Shown here in pieces: positions 45,960-54,817 of a stretch of DNA of 64,000 bases (position 1 is the first letter of the stretch; the number at the start of each line of letters is the position of its first letter). Made by a program: the position numbers and the translations under genes. Below the pieces are notes generated by a model, which did not search any database, had not been told where the DNA came from, and worked only from the letters and a program-made list of their open reading frames with translations. Source of the stretch: Desulfosporosinus fructosivorans (GTDB taxonomy: Bacteria; Bacillota; Desulfitobacteriia; Desulfitobacteriales; Desulfitobacteriaceae); NCBI RefSeq assembly GCF_004766045.1, contig NZ_SPQQ01000007.1, positions 241,228 to 305,227 of the forward strand. Direction: 5' to 3'.

Positions 45960-46481
45960 ATGTTGTTTGTTGGAGGAGTGCATGGTGTAGGTAAATCTTA
46001 TTTCTGTGGTCAGGTTGAAATTGAAACCGGTTTGAAAGTATATTCGGCTAGCAAGCTTATTTCGGAGCTTAGGAACGAAGAGTTTACAGTAAACAAGAAG
46101 GTAAATGAAATTAACGACAATCAGGGTTATCTATTGGAAGCAATGAGAAGATTATCGACATTAGAGGGCGAATTTTTGCTTGACGGGCATTTCTGTTTGC
46201 TCAATGGAAATGGAGTAGTTCAAAGAATTCCTATCGCAACATTTAAGCAACTTTCACCAAAAGCAATTATTGTTCTCTATGACACTGTTGAAACAATAAT
46301 ATCTAGGCTGAATAAGCGTGATAATGTTAACTACGAATTTCCAACGATAGAAGCGCTCCAAAAAGAAGAGCTTAATTATTCACAGGAAGTATCGATTGCT
46401 TTAGGTGTTCCGTATTTGGCTATTAACAATGCTTCGCTTACCGAAAGTGCTTGCACTTTTATAATTGAACACAAAATATAA
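45960..46481 (+). CDS. Small P-loop kinase-like ATP-binding protein
   Basis: This 173-aa protein starts with Walker A GGVHGVGKS at residues 5-13. A central LLDGHFCLL and a basic SRLNKRD resembling a kinase lid follow. It resembles adenylate-kinase-like proteins, but the substrate cannot be named. It is the first gene of an accessory cluster of four genes on the plus strand. ATG 45960 is about ten bases after AGGAG. A nucleotide or nucleic-acid kinase role would fit the neighbouring PIN and ASCH proteins, by inference. Confidence 0.65.
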   Translation: MLFVGGVHGVGKSYFCGQVEIETGLKVYSASKLISELRNEEFTVNKKVNEINDNQGYLLEAMRRLSTLEGEFLLDGHFCLLNGNGVVQRIPIATFKQLSPKAIIVLYDTVETIISRLNKRDNVNYEFPTIEALQKEELNYSQEVSIALGVPYLAINNASLTESACTFIIEHKI

Positions 46482-46586
46482 AGAATCTCCTTTCTTTTAG
46501 GTAACCTTGCTGCATTTAGAAATTTATTTTTAATAAAACGATTACAGTGTTAATAAATCCCTATGATTGATGGAGGAGGAAAATAT

Positions 46587-47663
46587 ATGGCGGACAAATT
46601 TCATTGGTGTAAATTCTCAAACTGTAAGCTTAGTGATACTTTTTTTGATTCTCTAAGGAGCGATTACCCTGAATTCGATGCTTGGTTTATCAAGAAAAGC
46701 GAAGAAGGAAAAGAGGCTTTCGTATTTGAGGATGAACATGGAATAGGCGTATTTCTCTACTTAAAGCCGGAATGCGAGACAATCGAGCTTGTTGAACGAA
46801 GTTTACCTGCAGAGCAACGATTAAAAATTGGAACACTTAAAATTGCTGATAGATACCAGGGACAGCGCATCGGAGAAGGCGCTGTCGGTGTTGCTCTATG
46901 GCGTTGGCAGGCTGAAAAATGCGACGAAGTTTATGTCACTGTATTTGAAAAGCACAAAACGATGATCAGTCTCCTCGAATACTTTGGGTTTAAATGTATA
47001 GGTACAAAAAAAGATACTGGCGAATATTTGTTTAGAAAAAGCCGTCGGAATTTGGATTTTTCAGATGCATATAAAGCTTTTCCATTCATCAGTGGGGGCT
47101 TCGAAAAGGCAGGAATAATTCCTATTGAGGATATATATCACGATCAGCTCTTTCTATTTTCCGAATTGAAAGGGAACAAGCTTGAAGTAGAAGAGGAGAT
47201 AGCAGGAAATGGTATAACAAAAGTGTTTATCGGATCTCCTAATTCTAATAAGTATTTTGTGGGAGAACCTGTTGTAATCTATAGAATCTACAAACAACCT
47301 CTTAATGGACGAACGTATAGATCGGCGGTCACTTCTTACGCATTTCTCACTAAAGTTGAAATTATTAAGAAAAGTGGACAAGGACTACAATCTTTGGATG
47401 ATTTTATTCGTATGGCTGGAAATAAAACGGTTTTTTCTGCGACTGAGTTGAATGAATTATATCGTACTAAAAAAAATCTGGTAATGCTAGAAATGACTTA
47501 TAATGGTGCCTTTGGTAAAGGGCATAATATTTCACATGCCGAAATAAAGGGTAGCGGACTCTGGTTTGGTGGTCATCCATATGGTTATGTATATAATAAA
47601 ACGCAGTTCATTCAAATCCTAGAAATGGGTGATACTGACGTACAGAATGTTATTATCGATTAA
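46587..47663 (+). CDS. GNAT acetyltransferase fused to a PUA/ASCH-like domain
   Basis: This protein is about 358 aa. The N-terminal half is a GNAT-like fold, with the acetyl-CoA loop in RYQGQRIGEGAVG (about residues 90-103). From about residue 160 the C-terminal half resembles ASCH/EVE-type PUA-like domains (GNGITKVFIG, VVIYRIYK). The same GNAT plus PUA-like pairing occurs in the PIN protein at 48378, so the two are paralogous over most of their length. Function is unknown; PUA-like domains usually bind RNA or modified bases. ATG 46587 follows GGAGGAGG. Confidence 0.65.
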   Translation: MADKFHWCKFSNCKLSDTFFDSLRSDYPEFDAWFIKKSEEGKEAFVFEDEHGIGVFLYLKPECETIELVERSLPAEQRLKIGTLKIADRYQGQRIGEGAVGVALWRWQAEKCDEVYVTVFEKHKTMISLLEYFGFKCIGTKKDTGEYLFRKSRRNLDFSDAYKAFPFISGGFEKAGIIPIEDIYHDQLFLFSELKGNKLEVEEEIAGNGITKVFIGSPNSNKYFVGEPVVIYRIYKQPLNGRTYRSAVTSYAFLTKVEIIKKSGQGLQSLDDFIRMAGNKTVFSATELNELYRTKKNLVMLEMTYNGAFGKGHNISHAEIKGSGLWFGGHPYGYVYNKTQFIQILEMGDTDVQNVIID

Positions 47664-47836
47664 TACACAAATATATCACACAATAATATAAAATAAACAA
47701 ATATTGCGTTGCTAAATAATCGAACATTTTTTTGTTACAAAGAAGGATTTTAAAACATCGAGGGTGTATTGTATTGTAAAAGTAGGATAATTGTAATAGA
47801 ATGAATCGAACAAATGTTCCACGGAAGGAGTTCGGA

Positions 47837-48262
47837 ATGAGGTTAGCAGTCATTTCTATTAAGCCGCAATATGTTGAAGCTATTGTTGAAGGTCTAAAGG
47901 TCTACGAATTACGCCGACGAAAGCCGAATCTTGTTCGAGGAGATTTACTATATATTTATGAAACCAGTCCTGGGAAAAAAATAACAGCTTTAGCTGAATT
48001 GGAGAGGATCATTGATGAAAACATCGATATTCTCTGGGAGAAGGTTAGTGAAAGTTGCGCAGTAAATTTTGAAACCTTTACGGATTATTTTAAAGGCTGT
48101 AAAAATGGGTATGCTCTTCAACTTAAAAATGTTAAACTATATAGAAATCCATTAAGTCTTGATGATTTAAGGGAACAGATGCCAAAATATATGCCACCAC
48201 AATTTTTTCACTATTTGGATGAAGAACATCCTCTTTACACTTGTATTACAGAATCATATTAA
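47837..48262 (+). CDS. ASCH/PUA-like domain protein
   Basis: This protein of about 141 aa looks like a stand-alone ASCH-type domain: SIKPQYVEAIVEGLKVYELRR near the start and GDLLYIYETSPGKKITALAEL after it. Such domains bind RNA or nucleotides and are frequent in conflict systems. The tail PKYMPPQFFHYL suits this subgroup. ATG 47837 is preferred after GAAGGAG; the frame opens upstream at 47801. It sits between two GNAT-bearing genes. Confidence 0.72.
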   Translation: MRLAVISIKPQYVEAIVEGLKVYELRRRKPNLVRGDLLYIYETSPGKKITALAELERIIDENIDILWEKVSESCAVNFETFTDYFKGCKNGYALQLKNVKLYRNPLSLDDLREQMPKYMPPQFFHYLDEEHPLYTCITESY

Positions 48263-48377
48263 AATACTGGAATAGGAACAGTTGCAAGATTGTTCCTATT
48301 ATTTTTTTGGAAAGAAGGAAATTACCGAAATAGACAGAAAACCTAATATAACAAATCCCTTTGAATGGAGAGACCAG

Positions 48378-49826
48378 ATGAGGATATTGCTTGACACAAA
48401 TGTATTAATACCATTGGAAGATTCGAAAGTACTTAATGCAAATATAGCCAATCTTACTCAATTAGCCAATAAGTATCAGTGTATTCTATTGTGTCATCCG
48501 AGTTCAGATAAAGACATTCAAAGGGACAGAAATCAAGCGAGAAGAGAACTATTACTGTCAAAAGTTAAGAAGTATGTGGTTCTAGAGCCACCAGGTCAAC
48601 CCGATGAAGAATTTCTAAAAGTGATTAAACAAGAGAAGTTAAGACCTAATGATTTCATCGACAACGAATTAATCTATGCTGTTTATAGACATAGTGTTAA
48701 TTTCTTGGTCACTGAAGACCGAGGAATTCATAAAAAGGCGAGGCGTTTAGGAATTGATGCTAAAGTTTATACCATTGAACAATGCATCGATGCTCTGATC
48801 GGTCTGTTTGAAAAGAAATCGTTAAGTCTACCCAACATTCAAGATATCCCTGTCTATCAACTACAGATCAGTGATCCGTTCTTCATATCTTTAAAACAAG
48901 ATTATCCCGATTTTGAGAATTGGTTTAAAAGAATTTGTGAAGAAGATAGAAAAGCCTGGACAATTTTTAAAAGCAATGGGGCCATTGGAGCGTTATTAAT
49001 AATTAAGGAAGAAAATAATGAGAGATTAATACCTGGTCCCATTAAGAAAATATTAAAAGTTTGTACATTTAAAATTGATGAAGAATTGCGTGGGCGCAAA
49101 ATAGGAGAGTTATTTTTAAAAGCTTGTTTTGGTTATTGTGTTGATAACCGTTACGAAGCTACCTATATGACAACTATGGCAGAAAAGAACAGAGAATTAG
49201 TAAATCTTTGTATGGACTTTGGGTTTATTCAAATCCCGTATAATGAGAGAGAGATTGCTCTATATAAAGCATTTATTCCTCCGAGTCAGGTTAATGACTC
49301 GCCGCTAGATCCTCTTGAATATCATGTAAGGCATTACCCGTTTTTTAAATATGGAGCGGGAATTAACAAATTTATTATTCCAATAATCCCAGAATACCAC
49401 CGTATTTTGTTTCCAGACTGCCAAAAACAGTTTGAACTGTTTTATACTAATGAAGCGGTTAATAATGGGATTCTTAAGGCTTATATATGTAATAGCAATA
49501 ACACCAAAATTACACGAGGGGATTTAGTATTATTCTACAGATCACGAGACTGGCAATCAATTACTACTTTAGGTATTGTAGAAACCGTATTGAAAACCGA
49601 TGATCCAAATGAGGTGGCTGCTGTAGTAAGCAAAAGAACAGTGTATACTTTTGAGGAAATTAAAGAAATTAGCAGGAGGAACGCGTTGGTAATACTTTTT
49701 AGGCAAATTAAACATGTAAGTAGTCCAATGACCTATCAAGAGCTTCATGAAAGGGAAATTATTAAGAATCGGCTAGAATCAATAACATCGATAAGTGAAC
49801 AGAGTTTTTTAGATATTATAAGATAG
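48378..49826 (+). CDS. PIN nuclease - GNAT - PUA-like three-domain protein
   Basis: This 482-aa protein starts with a PIN ribonuclease domain. Candidate metal ligands are D6 (LLDTN), D95/E97 (DFIDNELIY) and D114 (VTEDRGIHKKA), all in place for an active nuclease. A GNAT domain follows at about residues 160-310, with ELRGRKIGELF as acetyl-CoA loop, then a PUA/EVE-like domain at about 340-450 (NGILKAYIC, GDLVLFYRSR). The last two are paralogous to the gene at 46587. It may cut RNA in response to a modified nucleic acid, with acetylation as a control or second activity; this is inference. ATG 48378 follows TGGAGA. Confidence 0.75.
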   Translation: MRILLDTNVLIPLEDSKVLNANIANLTQLANKYQCILLCHPSSDKDIQRDRNQARRELLLSKVKKYVVLEPPGQPDEEFLKVIKQEKLRPNDFIDNELIYAVYRHSVNFLVTEDRGIHKKARRLGIDAKVYTIEQCIDALIGLFEKKSLSLPNIQDIPVYQLQISDPFFISLKQDYPDFENWFKRICEEDRKAWTIFKSNGAIGALLIIKEENNERLIPGPIKKILKVCTFKIDEELRGRKIGELFLKACFGYCVDNRYEATYMTTMAEKNRELVNLCMDFGFIQIPYNEREIALYKAFIPPSQVNDSPLDPLEYHVRHYPFFKYGAGINKFIIPIIPEYHRILFPDCQKQFELFYTNEAVNNGILKAYICNSNNTKITRGDLVLFYRSRDWQSITTLGIVETVLKTDDPNEVAAVVSKRTVYTFEEIKEISRRNALVILFRQIKHVSSPMTYQELHEREIIKNRLESITSISEQSFLDIIR

Positions 49827-49864
49827 GTTGGTTAGCGTTAAATTGGCTCTTAAGTTTAAAATCA

Positions 49865-50298
49865 ATGGCGGTAAGGCTAAAAGGACATCATACTTTTTCA
49901 AAGGAAATTACCATAAGTCAGGCCGCTCAACTACACTTTGATCGCATTGAAGTGGGTATTGTTGCAGATGGCGGAGGCATAAACAGCATCGATATCGGGA
50001 TTGTAGATCTAAACGTTCAGTTCAACGTGAGCACAGCAACTTGGGCACTCGATAGTTACGAGAAAGATTTAGGTATAACAACGGATTACAGCAAGCCTCT
50101 GCGTTACCGACGAAGTGTCATCGAATCAAAATGGCGAGGAAGTGGAAACACTGCACTAGAGCCAGGAAATCCGATTTTATAAGTTACAATGAAGATGGTA
50201 ATGTGGTAATAAAAGATACGATTAATATCCAGTGGTGTGGTTGTAGACATATTGTATTGCCTAATCTGTCTGGACAAATGCATTGTCGTCTCTGATAG
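49865..50298 (+). pseudogene. Phage tail protein remnant (DUF2313/YmfQ-like)
   Basis: The 105-aa frame at 49865-50182 contains STATWALDSYEKDLGI and LRYRRSVIESKWRGSGN, which resemble the middle of small phage tail proteins of the DUF2313 type. A second frame then reads SYNEDGNVVIKDTINIQWCG and ends at 50298, as if a frameshift separated them. No other tail genes flank it and the ribosome site is poor. It is likely a prophage scrap, moderately supported. Confidence 0.55.
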
Positions 50299-50409
50299 GA
50301 TATTGTAATTAGTCTCACTTGCTCTCTTTAAATGTGGTTTAATAAATGTAGGTTAGAAAATTACTTTAGAGGTACCGGCACAGAGCCGTCCTTAATCGAT
50401 ATACATTAC

Positions 50410-50438
50410 AAAAGGCACAACAATGATGTTGTGCCTTT
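50410..50438. terminator. Bidirectional terminator
   Basis: AAAGGCACAACA pairs perfectly with TGTTGTGCCTTT around a short loop. It lies 35 bases past the end of the minus-strand regulator gene and can serve both directions. Confidence 0.82.
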
Positions 50439-50473
50439 GACTATTCTCATAGAGATTAGAAAATTGATAGATC

Positions 50474-51490
50474 CTAATAGATTTCAAAATCTTCCTCAGG
50501 GTCAGGAGTAATATTCGAAAATTTGTCGATTAGCTTATTAAGCTCAGAAATAAATTGTTTCTTATTTTCCTTTTTGACATTCTTCAGTTTGAAAAATTCG
50601 CTTCCAATTATCGCCATAATGAATGGGGGATCAGTGTTGAAGCTATCGTCTAAATTCTTCAACTTTTTGTTAGCATAATCGATGTTCCATTCACTTAGCA
50701 TCATTATATTCTTCATTATAGAATTTACTGTTTCACGATTTGCCTTATCAAAATCTGTAAGAACGGCATCTATATCTTCTTGGCGTTTATTTATTCTGAG
50801 TAATTTTTTCTTTTCATATAAACTATAAAACTTATGGCTATTTAAAATCGAGGTAGCTTTATGAGTAGCGTCATCAACAGAAAGCCCGTTAATTTTGTTG
50901 AGGGTGCGTACTATCCCGTCCATTGTAATGTAGTTGATCGTTCTTACTTTTCCGTCAAGTATATTAGCAAGAAGGTTCTCTTTGAGATCAAATATTATAT
51001 AAGCATATGAGTCTTCCTTATTTTTGCTAAATATGAGTGAATTTTTGTTTTTATTTGATAGATTTCTGTCATCCAGCTCCTGATTTTTATTCATCTCTAA
51101 AACGACTTGTTCAGGAGTTAGGTTCAACTTTTCCAGCTCGTCGTTTAGAAATGATATTAAAGAGACCGGAATTGGAATTCTCCTATATACCATATCAAAT
51201 ACTCTCATCCATTGTTGCTTTTTTATTTCTTCCGGGGTAAGTTCCATTGAGGCCTTTTCAAGTAAAGGGTTGATGTAATCCTCAAGGTTTTCATCTTTGC
51301 CAATAAGAAATTGGAATATTTCAATAATAATATCTAGCTCAACGTATTCAGCCATATTGTTTTCTAGCTTGCTAATGAAAGCGAGGCTCTTACCTATCTG
51401 CGTTGCTACGTCTGCAGCTTTGACATTTTTGTCATTACGGGTATTTTTTAATGCGTTACTAAGTTCTTCCGTTAATCTCACTTTGAGCAT
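50474..51490 (-). CDS. XRE-family transcriptional regulator
   Basis: This protein of about 338 aa has an N-terminal helix-turn-helix of the XRE type (VKAADVATQIGKSLAFISKLENN, about residues 22-45). The remaining 280 residues match no domain I recognise and could be a sensor. It reads away from the CBASS-like genes, with palindromic operators between them, so it is a likely repressor of that unit and of itself. ATG 51490 is preferred, nine bases after AAAGGAG; a GTG at 51502 overlaps the ribosome site. Confidence 0.78.
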   Translation of the reverse strand: MLKVRLTEELSNALKNTRNDKNVKAADVATQIGKSLAFISKLENNMAEYVELDIIIEIFQFLIGKDENLEDYINPLLEKASMELTPEEIKKQQWMRVFDMVYRRIPIPVSLISFLNDELEKLNLTPEQVVLEMNKNQELDDRNLSNKNKNSLIFSKNKEDSYAYIIFDLKENLLANILDGKVRTINYITMDGIVRTLNKINGLSVDDATHKATSILNSHKFYSLYEKKKLLRINKRQEDIDAVLTDFDKANRETVNSIMKNIMMLSEWNIDYANKKLKNLDDSFNTDPPFIMAIIGSEFFKLKNVKKENKKQFISELNKLIDKFSNITPDPEEDFEIY

Positions 51491-51568
51491 ATAAATGAAC
51501 ACTCCTTTATGCGGCTTATTTTAACACGTAATTTATATAATTACAAATGATTTATTAAAAATTGTTTA

Positions 51569-51619
51569 TGTAAAATATTTTACAATATATTTTACATTGT
51601 GTAAAGTGCGTGATATACT
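51569..51619 (+). promoter_or_regulatory. Twin palindromic operators overlapping the CBASS promoter
   Basis: TGTAAAATATTTTACA (51569-51584) is a perfect palindrome. TTTACATTGTGTAAA (51591-51605) is a second with the same half-site. The second contains the -35 hexamer TTTACA, and TATACT (51614-51619) follows after 17 bases with a TG extension. Binding here would block the rightward promoter. The divergent XRE protein is the probable binder. Confidence 0.75.
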
Positions 51620-51691
51620 ATGGAAGTAGTCGATGGAGCCGAGGGCAATCTTGTCTTCGAGTTATTGACTAACTTACGAGAAAGGGAGGAG

Positions 51692-51787
51692 ATGCCATTG
51701 ATAATACTACGAAATAGAAGTCCAGATTGTGGGATGAATCATGCGATATCCAGCAACATCGACAGGTCGTCAGATTTATTCTGCTAA
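51692..51787 (+). CDS. Possible small peptide ORF
   Basis: A 31-codon frame begins with ATG right after AAAGGGAGGAG and follows the operator-controlled promoter. The peptide has no recognisable motif. Spacing to the ribosome site is short. It could be a leader peptide or chance. Confidence 0.3.
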   Translation: MPLIILRNRSPDCGMNHAISSNIDRSSDLFC

Positions 51788-51827
51788 ATATATACAAGCT
51801 TATAATGAAAGTATAGAACAAATTTAA

Positions 51828-52157
51828 ATGAAGAAAGTTGGAATTTTAATGTTAAATATGGTTAATAGTGCAGATGGAAATGTACATGATTTTTGTGACA
51901 GCAGGTGGGAGTTTCATATAAATAGGGACGGAGCATATTTACCTTCAAAACACGATAAGTTAGTTCTTCAGGAAGCAGCTAGTGAGTTTAATATGACTCC
52001 CGAAGAAGTAGAAAAAGCTTTTCAAAGAGTAGCAAAAGTAAAAGCAGATGCAGAAGTTAAAGGTATGTCAAAATTAGAAATGGTTGAAATGTTTAGGAGC
52101 ATCGTTGAGGGAAATGCCGAAACCCCCTGGGGTCAAGAAAAGCCGAAGAATCAATAG
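51828..52157 (+). CDS. Hypothetical protein, 109 aa
   Basis: No family was recognised. The protein is soluble and charged, with an amphipathic region FNMTPEEVEKAFQRVAKVK and a hydrophilic C-terminus. The ribosome site is weak, and ATG 51849 (MLNMVNSADG) is an alternative start after GTTGGA. It lies between the regulator's promoter and the SLATT gene and is probably co-transcribed with them. Confidence 0.5.
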   Translation: MKKVGILMLNMVNSADGNVHDFCDSRWEFHINRDGAYLPSKHDKLVLQEAASEFNMTPEEVEKAFQRVAKVKADAEVKGMSKLEMVEMFRSIVEGNAETPWGQEKPKNQ

Positions 52158-52311
52158 GAAAATAAAAATTGACAGTTTGCCCATTATACACAAACATAAT
52201 TGATTCGGATTAGGCAATCGTAAAAGCCGAGCGAGCAGCAGGGAGAATCTTAGGGATCTTCCTGCGCAACTCCAGTTAGAGTCGCTGGGCTACATGTTTA
52301 GAGTTACCTAG

Positions 52312-52812
52312 ATGAACGTTCAAGATATTCTTAATATTGGAGGCAGCTATGTGGATAAAAACAATTTGCTAAGATGCTTGGCCGAAAATGGATATAACGT
52401 GTCCTTTGGTGCAAGGAAGCACTTTGCTACGTATGACATAGTGGAAAAAATACCTAACTTTTTTGCACTTGTAGTACTAATTATTGGTGTCTGGCAACTC
52501 TATGCCCCTGACTACAAATATTGTAAAGAAGTGTCCTTAGGTTTAATTATTGTTAGTATTATTGCTTTAACTATCAGCATGTACAATTCCCAGAAGGAAC
52601 AATACAAAGAAGTCGGAAATCGATTAATTATCTTACACAATCGTCTCCGAGCTATCTATTACAGGGTTATAAGTTCTTCGTCGGATGATTTCACCGGTGA
52701 GGAAGGCGAAATGCAAAATATCTTGGACGATTATTACAATATAAGCATTTCCAAACAAATAACAATGAGTGATTGGTACGCCCATTATAAATTCTTCTTT
52801 CAAACGCAATAG
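52312..52812 (+). CDS. SLATT-domain membrane effector, ended early by TAG
   Basis: This 166-aa protein has two close membrane helices (about residues 48-64 and 74-91) and a following helical region, the layout of SLATT effectors, which are predicted to form membrane pores when cyclic nucleotides are made. It sits directly before a CD-NTase, the standard CBASS pairing. The frame stops at TAG 52810 after FFFQTQ but continues in frame for 37 more codons containing another membrane helix. The protein thus seems truncated or read through. The ribosome site is weak. Confidence 0.8.
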   Translation: MNVQDILNIGGSYVDKNNLLRCLAENGYNVSFGARKHFATYDIVEKIPNFFALVVLIIGVWQLYAPDYKYCKEVSLGLIIVSIIALTISMYNSQKEQYKEVGNRLIILHNRLRAIYYRVISSSSDDFTGEEGEMQNILDDYYNISISKQITMSDWYAHYKFFFQTQ

Positions 52813-52926
52813 GAGTGGATAGATGAGCAAAAACATTTTACATGGCGAGACAAGATTCCTTTATCATTAGTAATTGCTATATTAGCAATTACTGTCTTAA
52901 CGTTATTATTGAATAATTTATTATAG
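52813..52926 (+). pseudogene. In-frame C-terminal continuation of the SLATT protein
   Basis: After the TAG the same frame reads EWIDEQKHFTWRDKIP, then a hydrophobic helix LSLVIAILAITVLTLLL, and ends in TAG at 52924. There is no start codon of its own. The stretch looks like a normal SLATT C-terminus, so the TAG is either a nonsense mutation, a sequence error, or a codon read as an amino acid. Confidence 0.7.
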
Positions 52927-52944
52927 GAGTGAGGTGTCCGTAAT

Positions 52945-54312
52945 ATGTTAGCCCAGGCATTTGAAGACTATGCTAGTCTGCTGGAGATTGATAACCTTGA
53001 AGATATACATGGTCGTTTTAGGAGAATCACTAAACGGCTAAATAGTTCGTTTTGGGAAAGCGAAAATGACCAGAATCATGGGTTCATAGTTGGTTCATTA
53101 GGTCGAGAAACGGCAATCAAGGGCGTTAGCGATTTGGACATGCTATTTGTTTTACCGAAAGAAATCAAGCAACAATACGATAAGCATGAGGGGAATGGCC
53201 AGTCGAAATTATTACAAGCTGTAAAAGCTGAAATAAAGAAAACATATCCTAGAACCATTGTAAGGGGAGACGGACAGGTTGTTGTCGTAAGCTTCGACAG
53301 TATTAACTATGCGATTGAAGTGTGCCCTTCATTTGAGCGTTCAGACGGAGCATTCGACTTTCCCGACTCGAACAACGACGGAACTTGGAAGAAGACAGAT
53401 CCATTCCCTGAAATAGAAGTAAGCATCAAAATCAATGAGGAGACAGACGGGCACTACGGTAAAGTATGCAATATCATTAGGGCATGGAAGAATAATTGGG
53501 GTTTTAAGTTTGGGGGTTTGCTGATTGACACTCTTGTTTACAACTTTTTTGATGAATATAAAGAACATAAGGAAGCAACATTCAGTGACTACCTCAACCT
53601 GTTTAAAGACCTGTTCTATTACCTTAAAACACGGAACGCGGATCAAACATGCTGGTTTGCCCTGGGTAGTAAACAGAGAATATATAACAAGAAAGGAAAG
53701 TTTGTCTCAAAAGCCAAGTCTGCTTATGATAAGATAAAGGATTTAGCAGAGGATAGTGAAGGACTATACAATGTTCTAGAAGAAATATTTGGACAATCAT
53801 TTCCAAATTTAGAGCCCGTTTCAGAATGCAAAATTGAAAAAAGTTCATTCGCATACAAGGTGCGCAAAACCGAAGAATTTATTGAGAATAAATATCTAGT
53901 AGATATTCGTTATAGCCTTAAGATCGACTGTGAAGTGACACAACCAGGGTTTATGATGTATTCTCTCAAAGAATTGCTCCACAAACGATTGCCGCTACTT
54001 GCAAATAAAAGCTTGAAATTTTTAATTGTAAAAAATGAGTTCTCAGAGATCGGCAAGAGGAGTGAAGAAAACCTTCCTTATGAGGTCTATTGGAAGATAC
54101 TGAATCGCGGCGAAGAGGCTATCAGGCGTGATTCTATCAGAGGAGAGATTGTTAGGGATAAAGGAAAAGGTGAAAAAGTCGAGAAAACGTCCTTTAAGGG
54201 GGAGCATTATGTAGAGTGTTACATCGTCCACAGAGGAACAGTTGTCGCAAGGGATCGTATACTTGTACCCATTGCAAATACCCAGCTTCCTTTTCATGAG
54301 CGGCTAGCATAA
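52945..54312 (+). CDS. CBASS CD-NTase with C-terminal AGS-C-like sensor
   Basis: This 455-aa protein is a cGAS/DncV-like nucleotidyltransferase. The active site has GS at 50-51, D63 and D65 (SDLD) and a probable third acid at E125 (YAIEVCPSF). A helical domain follows to about residue 290. The last 145 residues, with YEVYWKILNRGEEAIRR and GEHYVECYIV, resemble the AGS-C sensor domain described for SMODS nucleotidyltransferases. It would make a cyclic oligonucleotide on phage infection and switch on the SLATT protein. ATG 52945 follows GGAGTGAGG. No cap2/cap3 genes are present. Confidence 0.88.
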   Translation: MLAQAFEDYASLLEIDNLEDIHGRFRRITKRLNSSFWESENDQNHGFIVGSLGRETAIKGVSDLDMLFVLPKEIKQQYDKHEGNGQSKLLQAVKAEIKKTYPRTIVRGDGQVVVVSFDSINYAIEVCPSFERSDGAFDFPDSNNDGTWKKTDPFPEIEVSIKINEETDGHYGKVCNIIRAWKNNWGFKFGGLLIDTLVYNFFDEYKEHKEATFSDYLNLFKDLFYYLKTRNADQTCWFALGSKQRIYNKKGKFVSKAKSAYDKIKDLAEDSEGLYNVLEEIFGQSFPNLEPVSECKIEKSSFAYKVRKTEEFIENKYLVDIRYSLKIDCEVTQPGFMMYSLKELLHKRLPLLANKSLKFLIVKNEFSEIGKRSEENLPYEVYWKILNRGEEAIRRDSIRGEIVRDKGKGEKVEKTSFKGEHYVECYIVHRGTVVARDRILVPIANTQLPFHERLA

Positions 54313-54817
54313 TTTACAGATAATGCGCTTAGGCCCTCAAGAGTAACGATTCTCACTTGAGTGAGAATTTATATAGCACCACGACGAATCTGGAATTCTG
54401 AAAGCTAACAAAAGTAATTGGGTAGTAAGTCATGAATCTATGTGTGGGGACTACTTCTAATGAATCATAGAAATCAGCCACCTGTTTCAAAGTTAGCGGC
54501 TTGTGGATTTAAATTTTGTTGCCAATTCAGAAGGCCCAAACTTTAACCGACCGTTCACACGCTACCAATAAAGCAGACCAAGCACCTAGTGGATCTGAAG
54601 TAATGTTGCCGGATTCGGTATCTGGGCAAGGGTGAATTATGCGACAAAGGATAGCTATGCCAGTGGAAAAAATACTGCTGGCCTTTTTTTTGCCCTTTTC
54701 AGATAAAAATGCTTATATGTAGGACCTTTCAAAGTTAGCAAGTATTCTCATTAAATGAATAATCATTATTGCTATGGGTTATAATCCCCCTCAGAATCAC
54801 TTCTAGAGGGGTTAATT
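54313..54817. other. Gene-free spacer with two terminators
   Basis: ATTCTCAC pairs with GTGAGAAT at about 54350-54369, ending the CBASS transcript. GCCAGT pairs with ACTGCTGGC at 54659-54684 before a T8 run. Between them a frame reads RSHATNKADQAPSGSEV and stops without a start; it looks like a decayed gene fragment I cannot identify. Confidence 0.5.
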
